The position numbers and the translations under genes were made by a program. This document shows, piece by piece, positions 1 through 7,491 of a DNA stretch of 55,580 nucleotides; positions within the stretch are counted from its first letter, which is position 1; the number at the start of each line of letters is the position of its first letter. The notes beneath the pieces were generated by a model, which searched no databases, was not told the origin of the DNA, and saw only the letters and a list, made by a program, of their open reading frames with translations. The DNA comes from an uncultured Alistipes sp. (lineage in GTDB: Bacteria > Bacteroidota > Bacteroidia > Bacteroidales > UBA932): assembly GCA_900544175.1 (NCBI GenBank), contig UQUN01000018.1, forward strand, positions 1 to 55,580. Reading direction: 5' to 3'.

Positions 1-430
1 GTTACAATACGTATGCGTGTTCCATGAGTGATGTCCCGGTTTCAGAAGCTGCAATCGGGCATCCGGATATGTGGTCAGCTTGCAACCGGCATGCTACCCG
101 TGCAGCACCATGCCTGAAACCGTTGATGCCAAAAAACTGTCCGCAGCAAATCCTATTTGTACCTGCAAGTACCTTTTCTTATTCAGAATCACTACCTACA
201 TGCATATCCCCACTGAAAATCGGCTGAACCATGCAGACAGAAGGGAACGGGCTGCCGGACGTCCTTTACTCGGACATGGCATACCGGATGCGTTGGTCTT
301 CGGGGACATATTCCTGACATCGTCCTGGGTGCGCAGAGGAGTGTTCCGGCATTCCCGGAGTCCTGTTATATACGGCGACGAATCCCAATGAGACATCAAA
401 GGCGGAAAATTTCGATTCCGAACTCAATGT
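1..430. other. Non-coding left edge
   Basis: I see no gene here. Short open frames exist on both strands, but none has a recognisable product, signal peptide or promoter. A 22-base stretch at 200-221 recurs, inverted and with two mismatches, at 55350-55371 near the other end of the window. A weaker third copy may start near position 10. The broken lipoprotein gene ends at 431 on the minus strand, so this is its downstream region; I see no convincing terminator. Confidence 0.5.
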
Positions 431-2308
431 CTATCTGAGCGACCGTTTTTCCGCTGCATTCAGGGCCGCTGTTGCAGAACGTGAGGACTGGACACCTGCC
501 TGTGCGGTTGTCACATCCGACATGGAGACATCGCCTGTCCAGCTTCCGTATATGCGGTTAGGCTGTCCTGCATCGTCATACACATCGAAGGTAATGGTAT
601 AAGTGCCGTTGCTGTTTTGTGTGACGGTGATGGTGCCGTCCACTGCGGGGGCGAACTCAGACACACGTCCTGAATTGTCGAAGTCTCCGAGATACCAGGT
701 GCTGTACATGTCGCTTCCCACCTGGTAGCCTGCGACAAATGTGCCTTGCTCTCCTGTATTGCTTACAGAAAAAGTGCCTGTAGGCAGTCCGTTCGAGAAT
801 CCACTTAGGCCAGTGCCGACGTAGTCTATCTGGAAACCGTCATTGCCTGACGAGGGTGTGAGGGCTATCATCCAGTTGTCACCTCCTGTCTCGTAGTAGT
901 CTCCGAAATAGTTGGCACGGGCTGTCACGCCCTCCAGGTCCAGTTCCTTGTCTTCGGTCAGGGATGACATAGGAGTGTCTTCAGAACGGTATCCGTATAG
1001 AGGAATTTCCTTGGATGCGGAATATGATGTGATGTGGAAGCCTTCAGATGTGGTGAGGTCGATGCTTATGTCATATATTCCATTGTCCCCTTTCATTACG
1101 ATTGAGCCTCCGGTGATGAATCCGTATGCAAGATGCGTGGCTGAGAAATACTGCTCGGCATATGACCCTTCCGGAAGAAACACCCCTCCGTAGTCAACCA
1201 TTTCTCCAGGGATGAAAGTTCCGGTCTGCTTGTCTGTTCCGGGAACCAGTGTGGCACCTGCAAGCTGACCGTCCTCAGTGATCTCCATATAGGCAGTCAC
1301 ATTCAGAAGTATTCCGGGAGGAGCTACCTGGCCGTTGTCGTCCGCCATCATGTCCGTGAACTGAAGCAGTACGGACTGGTCCGCCTCATTGTACACGGCC
1401 TGTGCAATGTACATGTTGAAATCTATGTCCTCTTCTATGTACTCGTAGTTGGAGCCCTCTCTGTATTCCTGACATATTATGGGACCATAGTATTTTACAT
1501 GATGTACTGCACTGTCCTCGAGGGTCAGGACGATATCTACGTTGTAGTTGTCTCCGTCTTTCGTGATATTGCAGGTACCATCGATGTACTGCATTGAGAC
1601 GACTATGTTGCCGTCGCTGTCTGTCTGCGCGTATTGTCCGTAGGCTTTGGAAAAAGAGCCTTTCTCTCCAGTGCTGAACCGGTCCAGTTCGTAGATGCCT
1701 TCCGGAATGCCGATGGCATCCATGTCGCCGTCCCACATGTCGGCATATATGTCGAGGGTGTAGTACGTGCCGTCGGGCTGGACGTAGTCACCGTAATTTC
1801 CTTCCGTCTCGGTGTCTCCGAATGTCACGAAGTAGTTGCCGGCCGAGGATGAGTACGCGTCGCCGTAATAGATTCCCCGGCACAGTACAGTGGCCGTGAA
1901 GTCTACATCGTATTCTTCTCCGCCTTAATTTCCGGAACTGTTTCCGGATTGGCTTACAATGCACTTCCCGGATAAGTCATTGTAAGAGATTCTTACAGTC
2001 GCCTGACGTGCGGAAACGGTTGTATTGGGCTGTACATTGAAACTTACAGTACCGTTCTCGGACAAGTCGAAGTCCGTAATCCATTCCTCGGCTCCAGGAA
2101 CGCTGACTTCAGGGCGGGCGTCTTCGGGAACATTGCCGAGTGTGTAGCTTATATGGAGTTCCCCTCCTTGGGCTCCGGTCTCTATCGATGTTGTAAGTAT
2201 GTCCAGGAATGGCTCGGTACCGTCATTCTGCGGAGAGCATGAGAGTATGAATGCTGCCGCGTACATGGTGGTTGACACTGCAAGGGCTGTCAAAAAAGTG
2301 TGTTTCAT
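431..2308 (-). pseudogene. BACON lipoprotein split by an in-frame TAA
   Basis: Two open frames, 2308-1925 (127 aa) and 1924-431 (497 codons), lie in the same reading frame and are separated only by one TAA at 1925-1927. The first part has a lipoprotein signal peptide (lipobox ILSC) and one BACON-like domain ending VSQSG. The second continues without any N-terminal signal and carries two copies of a beta-rich domain with the pattern GTYTIxF..D..G. The whole C-terminal half matches the paralogue at 46284-48485, for example FGDYY.TGG.NW.I and EFAPA. An intact protein would be about 626 residues. The stop falls in the linker after BACON, so a short secreted BACON lipoprotein could still be made. 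The gene starts 5 bases after its upstream neighbour's stop, so the two are one transcript. A sequencing error, a recent nonsense mutation or recoding would all fit. Confidence 0.8.
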
Positions 2309-2313
2309 GGCTC

Positions 2314-3420
2314 CTAAAGTTGAAATGCTATGTCATAGGAGGGTATGCCGTAGTATCTGACATAATGGGTGGCACCTTCGGTGTCAGTCAGCTCGAAAGT
2401 TATCAGAAGGTAATCTCCATCTTTGCTTACGGTCATTTCCCCTTCGGATATTCCGCATCCTGTAGAGTTGGTTGTGGGATAATACCAGCCGCTGAATGTT
2501 CCGGCACTTAGACTCTCTGAATACGTGTATGTTCCATCGGGAGGTACAGGGTTGGATGAGTCATCTATGTCATTGACATAAATGGTCAGATTGTAATTGC
2601 ATGCTCCTTCTGCAATGGTGCCGTCAACTATTTCCTTGTCAGAGAACTGGATGCTGAAATATCTGAAAATCTCGCCGTAATCCCAGTATTGCGCATACGA
2701 GTATGCTTCAAGCAAGTAGTGGTCATACATGCCTTCCGCACCTTCTTGTACGATGTCCGCTTCTGCTGTTGCAGTATTGCCTTCGCCGTAGGTATATGTA
2801 AGTGTCACCTTGGCTGTCCTGTCCTGTGCCGACATGTTCTGCGCGATGGTAAACGACACCTCGTTTTTAGAGACGGATTTTTCTGTCAGCCAGTCAGCAT
2901 CCGCCGCAGTTGAGACTGTTCCTCCTTCTACAGGGTTTGATATAGAGAATGGGATGGTTATCTCACCGCCTCCGGCAGAGATAGTGAACATATCGCTGAC
3001 CAGGACTAATTCAGGGTCCGGAATTCTGGCATCCTGCTCTATGGTAACGACAGTGGAAACCGTATCAGAGTCCTCACCGAAAGTATACACGATATTGATG
3101 GTGCTGCTTCTTGTCTCTGTGAGATTATTGGCTTCAACTGTGAGTTGTATGTCCGATGTGGACACTGCGTCTACAGCAATCCATACAACGGTATTCTTAG
3201 CCGAGACAGTACCGGTCTCCGCGGGGTTCTCTATGGTGTATGGAATGGACAGCCTGCCTCCGTCTGCTTCTATATTGTAGACGGTGTTTTCTGTTACTAA
3301 CTCTGGGGTCCCGGTTGTCGGAACTTCGGGATCCGGAGTCTCCTGGTCAGGTTTCTCGCAACCGGTCAGGATGACGGCGCATATCGCCATTGCGGACAGT
3401 GAATAGTTGAATGGTTTCAT
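2314..3420 (-). CDS. Lipoprotein with two BACON-like domains
   Basis: 368 residues. The N-terminus has a lipoprotein signal peptide with lipobox LTGC (Cys at residue 21), so it should be exported and lipid-anchored, probably to the outer membrane. A Pro/Thr-rich linker leads to two tandem BACON-like immunoglobulin folds of about 90 residues, ending VTIEQ and ADIVQ. A C-terminal domain of about 130 residues includes DGTYTYSES and HYVRYYG and resembles the repeated domain in the neighbouring broken gene and in 46284-48485. BACON domains are often found in Bacteroidota glycan-associated or mucin-associated surface proteins. No catalytic domain is visible, so a binding role is an inference. It is the first gene of a two-gene unit, divergent from a Crp-type regulator. 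Confidence 0.75.
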   Translation of the reverse strand: MKPFNYSLSAMAICAVILTGCEKPDQETPDPEVPTTGTPELVTENTVYNIEADGGRLSIPYTIENPAETGTVSAKNTVVWIAVDAVSTSDIQLTVEANNLTETRSSTINIVYTFGEDSDTVSTVVTIEQDARIPDPELVLVSDMFTISAGGGEITIPFSISNPVEGGTVSTAADADWLTEKSVSKNEVSFTIAQNMSAQDRTAKVTLTYTYGEGNTATAEADIVQEGAEGMYDHYLLEAYSYAQYWDYGEIFRYFSIQFSDKEIVDGTIAEGACNYNLTIYVNDIDDSSNPVPPDGTYTYSESLSAGTFSGWYYPTTNSTGCGISEGEMTVSKDGDYLLITFELTDTEGATHYVRYYGIPSYDIAFQL

Positions 3421-3449
3421 GATGTATGGTTTTAAGATTGTTTATGACA

Positions 3450-3457
3450 CAAAGTAA
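3450..3457 (-). promoter_or_regulatory. Possible -7 element for the BACON lipoprotein genes
   Basis: On the minus strand, TTACTTTG matches the Bacteroidota -7 consensus TAnnTTTG at all but one position, about 30 bases before the start codon at 3420. No clear TTTG -33 box lies at the right distance, so activation by a regulator would be plausible. Confidence 0.3.
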
Positions 3458-3480
3458 GGCAACGTGGCAAATAGAAGTGT

Positions 3481-3608
3481 TAACATAGATTCATGTATGT
3501 TATGATAATTTTAACGATGGTTAATTATGATTTTGTCACGATTGCTGCCCAGTTGCATGACAGTCGATCTACATCCAAAAATAATAATATTTTTAAACCA
3601 TCGTTAAA
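3481..3608. promoter_or_regulatory. Paired palindromic sites between Crp regulator and BACON genes
   Basis: Two structures sit in the 196-base divergent spacer. First, TAACATA (3481-3487) and TATGTTA (3496-3502) form a perfect 7-base dyad with an 8-base centre, the size expected for a Crp-family dimer site. Second, TTTAACGATGGTT (3510-3522) is repeated exactly inverted as AACCATCGTTAAA (3596-3608), 86 bases apart; the right copy ends 9 bases before the regulator's ATG. They look like operators for the adjacent regulator, but binding is inferred. Confidence 0.45.
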
Positions 3609-3616
3609 TTGGAACA

Positions 3617-4189
3617 ATGAGTGTCGGATTAGCGCAACTGCTTAAGAATGAATGTAAATTTGTGCCGTCAGATGAGATGGTAGGGATATTTCTCGGACTG
3701 ATGGACGAGATAAGGGTCAGGCCACATAGCCGACTTATAGAGTACGGAAGGATCAATTCGGATGTTTTTTGTCTTAAGGAAGGGATTATAAGGCTTTTTT
3801 ACATACAGGAGGCAAAGGAAACGACATTCGGCTTTGCGACCCCGGGAACGTTGATATTGTCTCCTTTGTCCTTTTATCTCAACGCTCCTGCATATCTGAT
3901 AGCGGAGACCTGTAAGAAGCCGGCTGTGCTGCTGAGGATGGACAGGGATACTTTCAATTCATTGCTCGAAAAATATGATGAGTTTGCAAGATGGATGTTC
4001 TCGCTTGCAACTGCGCAGATATGTATCATAGAACGCAAGCTGTCTATAATACATGGAACGGCATTGGAACGATACAAGGCTGTTCTGCAGAACAGGCCAG
4101 AGATTATAGCGTCAGTCACCAACCGTGTGCTGGCCTCCTATCTGGACATTACACCCCAGCATCTGTGTCGCCTCAAAAAACAACTATAA
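3617..4189 (+). CDS. Crp/Fnr-family transcriptional regulator
   Basis: 190 residues. The N-terminal half has the cyclic-nucleotide-binding jelly-roll pattern seen in Bacteroidota Crp/Fnr proteins, including LKEGIIRLFYIQ and FGFATPGTLIL. A helix follows (about residues 115-150). The C-terminus holds a short helix-turn-helix, with ASYLDITPQHLCRLKKQL as its recognition part, in the position expected for Crp-type proteins. No Cys cluster for an Fe-S centre is seen, so it is not an Fnr oxygen sensor; the ligand is unknown. It is divergent from the BACON lipoprotein genes, and inverted repeats flank both starts. Control of those genes and of itself is therefore a reasonable inference. The start at 3617 is chosen because the cNMP-like fold follows directly. 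Confidence 0.8.
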   Translation: MSVGLAQLLKNECKFVPSDEMVGIFLGLMDEIRVRPHSRLIEYGRINSDVFCLKEGIIRLFYIQEAKETTFGFATPGTLILSPLSFYLNAPAYLIAETCKKPAVLLRMDRDTFNSLLEKYDEFARWMFSLATAQICIIERKLSIIHGTALERYKAVLQNRPEIIASVTNRVLASYLDITPQHLCRLKKQL

Positions 4190-4285
4190 TACCTGCCGTA
4201 CATCAATGGCATGCAATCCCACGTTGCGGCTGATGCATGTACATGGTTAAATGCCATCTGTGGAGGGATGATTGATGGAAATGGA

Positions 4286-4322
4286 AAAAGGCCGGCAAGG
4301 AGTGATTTCCGACCGGCCTTGC
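4286..4322 (-). terminator. Rho-independent terminator of the exporter operon
   Basis: AAGGCCGG (4288-4295) pairs with CCGGCCTT (4313-4320). Read on the minus strand, the stem is followed by TTTTT, which suits the end of the five-gene operon that stops at 4346. It has no T-run on the plus strand. Confidence 0.75.
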
Positions 4323-4345
4323 GGTAATAAAATATGTAGATCAGA

Positions 4346-5026
4346 CTAAAGTTCGTTCTTGACGTCGGTGACTATGTTTCCGTCGAAGAGGTTGATGACG
4401 CGCTGGGCGTAGCTGGAGTCCTTGATGGAGTGGGTCACCATGAGGATGGTGGTGCCTTCGCGGTTGAGCTCGGTGAGGAGTTCCATTACCTCCTTGCCGT
4501 TCTTGGAGTCGAGGTTACCGGTGGGCTCGTCGGCGAGGATGAGCTTGGGATTGGCGATGACGGCGCGGGCGATGGCCACCCTCTGCTGCTGACCTCCGGA
4601 GAGCTGCTGTGGGAAGTGGGAGGCGCGGTGGGCGATGTTCATGCGCTTGAGGATGTCGCTTACCATCTGCTTGCGCTGGGAGGCCTTGATCTTCATGTAG
4701 ATGAGGGGCAGCTCCACGTTCTCGAACACGTTCAGCTCATCGATGAGGTTGAAGCTCTGGAATACGAAGCCTATGTTGCCTTTGCGGTACTGGGTGCGCT
4801 CTTTCTCTTTCAGTGAGCCTACTTCCTTGCCGAGCAGCTCGTACTTGCCCGAGGTGGGGTTGTCGAGGAGGCCGAGGATGTTGAGGAGGGTGGACTTGCC
4901 GCAGCCGGAGGGGCCCATGACGGCTACGAATTCGCCCTGCTTGATGTCGAAGGAGACGTTGTTGAGGGCTACGGTCTCAATCTCTTCGGTGCGGAACACC
5001 TTGCTTAAGTTCTCTACGTGTATCAT
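4346..5026 (-). CDS. ABC transporter ATP-binding protein (LolD/MacB type)
   Basis: 226 residues, the usual length of a stand-alone MacB/LolD-class ATPase. Visible motifs are Walker A GPSGCGKST (about residue 39), Q-loop VFQSFNLI, ABC signature LSGGQQQR, Walker B LILADEPTG and the H-loop VTHS. It would hydrolyse ATP on the cytoplasmic face to drive the two FtsX-like permeases encoded just upstream. It is the last gene of the tolC-adaptor-permease-permease-ATPase operon, 45 bases after the preceding gene and followed by a terminator. The substrate is not evident; this class drives mechanotransmission across the periplasm and not direct transport through the membrane. Confidence 0.92.
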   Translation of the reverse strand: MIHVENLSKVFRTEEIETVALNNVSFDIKQGEFVAVMGPSGCGKSTLLNILGLLDNPTSGKYELLGKEVGSLKEKERTQYRKGNIGFVFQSFNLIDELNVFENVELPLIYMKIKASQRKQMVSDILKRMNIAHRASHFPQQLSGGQQQRVAIARAVIANPKLILADEPTGNLDSKNGKEVMELLTELNREGTTILMVTHSIKDSSYAQRVINLFDGNIVTDVKNEL

Positions 5027-5071
5027 AACGGTTTATAATTTAATTGGTTTATCGTTTATGTCCTTAAAGGT

Positions 5072-7435
5072 TTATTCATTTGCTATGGACTCTACAGGGT
5101 TGCGCAGTGCGGCGCGGCGGCTCTGCAGAGTGACTGTCACTATGGTGATCAGGCCGATGATGAGCAGTGCGGCGAGGAATATCCATACCGGCACGGGGCT
5201 CTGGTAGGGGAATGTGGCTACCCAGGAGCGGATGATGACTATGGCGACGGGCACGGCCACTACGAAGCATACGAGGGTGATGATGAGGTAGTAGCGGTTG
5301 AGCATTGCGAGGATCTCGCCTACCGATGCGCCGTGTACCCTGCGTACGGCTATCTCCTTGCGGCGGAACTGGGTCTCGAAATAGACGAGGCCGAGGATGC
5401 CGATGACGGATATCAGCAGGGAAATCAATGCTGCGGTGGTGATCAGACGGTTGAGGTTGTCCTCTTTCTGGTAGAGCCGGCCGATGGACTCGTCCATGAA
5501 GTAAAGGCCCATGGAGGAGGTGTCGAAGGTCGGGTCAAGCTCGGCGCATTTCTCGCGGATGTACTTGAAGGTCTCCTGGACGTTGCCGGGCAGTATCTTG
5601 GCGTAGCCGACGGTCAGGGGCCACCAGGGGTCGGAGCCGAAGTTGTAGAGGACGATGGGAGCCACACTGTACTGCAGGGGCTGGAAGTTGAAGTCCTTGA
5701 CGATGCCGACTATCTCGGCAGGCATGTCGTCTCCCTGGTGTCCGGTGAATTTCAGGCCGATACGGAGGAAGGGGTATTTGGCCATGAAGGCCTGGTTGAC
5801 GATAAATGTGCCGTTGGGGTTCAGGTTGTCCGACTCGGAGAAGTCGCGGCCTTCTGCTATTTCCATCCCGAAGAACGAGATGAAGTTGGGGTCTACGGGG
5901 AGGCAGTCCATCTGTACTCTCTGACCCTGATACGTGCGTCCCCAGCCCATCTTGCCCTGGGATACCACCTGTCCTCCGGCAAATGTGACATCGGTGATGT
6001 TGGGATTCTCCAGGAGCATCTGCCTGAGGGTCTCGCGGCTGTTTCCTATCTTATTGCTTACGAAGAACTCCACTGTCTGCTCCCGGTCGAAGCCCATGTC
6101 GTAGTTCTTCATGTACTTGATCTGCACTGTGATGAACAGCGAGCAGAGTATCAGGATGAAGGAGATGACGTACTGGAAGCCCACGAGGACCGAGCGCATC
6201 TTGCGGCCCTTGGCCGAGAGGGAGAAGGAGCCTTTGAGGACCATGGCCGGATTGAAGGATGTGCTGTAGCGGGCGGGGAAGATACCGGCGATGAATGCGG
6301 TGACTACAGCCACGCCTAAGCCTATAAGGATAATCGGGAGGTTATCCGCTACCCGGAGCGAGCCGGATATGTTGGAGGCGATGGAGGAGGTGGCCGCAAG
6401 GGACATCATGCCCACGCTCAGGGCAAAGGCCAGCAGCACCAGTCCGAGGGCCCGCCAGAGCTGTGCCCATATCTGCTGTCCGCGGGTCGAGCCGATGACT
6501 CTGCGGGTGTTGATGCTCTTGATACTGAAGGGCACGGAGGCCATGGCGAAGTTGACGAAGTTGATAATCGCTATCAGCAGCACCAGTATCGAGACGGTGA
6601 GCAGGGTCATGGTGGTGGAGCGGTTGCCCTTGGCCATGTTGTCTCCTTCCATGTCGCGGGCGTAGTAGGCGTCATGCAGGTGGCTCAGACGGAAGTCAAC
6701 CTGATCCTTAAATTCCGAATCCTCACCGAACATCACGGCCCCGAGCGAGTCCAGCAGCGGCTCTACGCCCTCGAAGGAGTTCATCTTCATGTAGCAGGGG
6801 TAGTTCCATTCCGAATAGTTGGTAATGGAGTAGTCGCCTAAATTGAGCAGCAGGTCGTTGTCCATGCTGGAGTTGTCCGGGAAGTCCTTGTACACTGCTA
6901 CGATGCGCCAGGAACTGCCGTTTCCGCTCTTGATGTCGAACTGGATGTCCTTGCCCACGGGAGACTGGCTGCCGAAGACCTTGGCCGCCGCTTTCTGGGA
7001 GATGACCGCTGTGCCGGGAGCCCGGTAACCGGAGGTGTCGCCTTCGATGAACTCGAACGGGAATACCCGAAGCAGGTCGAAGTCGGTCTGGGTGTACCGC
7101 AGCATGATGCCCGGTGTCTCGGTATTGGCCTCCTTGAACGGACTGCGGTTGCCGTTCTTGTAGTACCAGTAGCAGGATACGGCCTCCGCCTGAGGGAAGA
7201 ATGTCTTCAGATTTTCTATGAAAGGTCTGGAGAACTGCACTCCATACACGCCGGGGGAAGTGGGGTCGGAGTACTCCAGCCTTACGATTTTGTCCGTGTC
7301 CGGGTAGTTCAGGTCGTACCTGGTGTCATACACCACCTGTACCGTCAGTATCAGGAAGACCGAGAAAGCCAGTGTAAGCCCCACGATATTGAGTGCTGTG
7401 GAGAAGATCTTGTGTCTGTTGATTCTGATACTCAT
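5072..7435 (-). CDS. FtsX/MacB-like ABC permease, large duplicated form
   Basis: 787 residues. The architecture is the duplicated MacB type common in Bacteroidota: an N-terminal membrane helix (about residues 15-35), a large periplasmic MacB_PCD domain, and a three-helix FtsX block (about 285-400). A second set follows: a helix near 420, another periplasmic domain and a C-terminal FtsX block with a conserved FRRKEIAVRRVHGAS stretch. That stretch resembles the RxxEIxxRRxxGA coupling helix that contacts the ATPase. It would sit in the inner membrane and work with the HlyD adaptor and TolC protein encoded upstream. It is not closely similar to the adjacent permease at 7492-9849, so the pair may form a heterodimer (inference). 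Confidence 0.9.
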   Translation of the reverse strand: MSIRINRHKIFSTALNIVGLTLAFSVFLILTVQVVYDTRYDLNYPDTDKIVRLEYSDPTSPGVYGVQFSRPFIENLKTFFPQAEAVSCYWYYKNGNRSPFKEANTETPGIMLRYTQTDFDLLRVFPFEFIEGDTSGYRAPGTAVISQKAAAKVFGSQSPVGKDIQFDIKSGNGSSWRIVAVYKDFPDNSSMDNDLLLNLGDYSITNYSEWNYPCYMKMNSFEGVEPLLDSLGAVMFGEDSEFKDQVDFRLSHLHDAYYARDMEGDNMAKGNRSTTMTLLTVSILVLLIAIINFVNFAMASVPFSIKSINTRRVIGSTRGQQIWAQLWRALGLVLLAFALSVGMMSLAATSSIASNISGSLRVADNLPIILIGLGVAVVTAFIAGIFPARYSTSFNPAMVLKGSFSLSAKGRKMRSVLVGFQYVISFILILCSLFITVQIKYMKNYDMGFDREQTVEFFVSNKIGNSRETLRQMLLENPNITDVTFAGGQVVSQGKMGWGRTYQGQRVQMDCLPVDPNFISFFGMEIAEGRDFSESDNLNPNGTFIVNQAFMAKYPFLRIGLKFTGHQGDDMPAEIVGIVKDFNFQPLQYSVAPIVLYNFGSDPWWPLTVGYAKILPGNVQETFKYIREKCAELDPTFDTSSMGLYFMDESIGRLYQKEDNLNRLITTAALISLLISVIGILGLVYFETQFRRKEIAVRRVHGASVGEILAMLNRYYLIITLVCFVVAVPVAIVIIRSWVATFPYQSPVPVWIFLAALLIIGLITIVTVTLQSRRAALRNPVESIANE

Positions 7436-7491
7436 GATTATTTTGTTTTATATGAATTCCAATAAACCGTAACGTAAAGTAAATATATGCA

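Noticed and set aside
24..391. Short open frames at the left edge
   Set aside because: Products look like random translation; no motif, promoter or conserved neighbour.
4195..4260. Additional member of the palindrome family near GGCATGCAATCC
   Set aside because: CATGCA/TGCATG arms are similar, but the outer arms do not match the family well enough.
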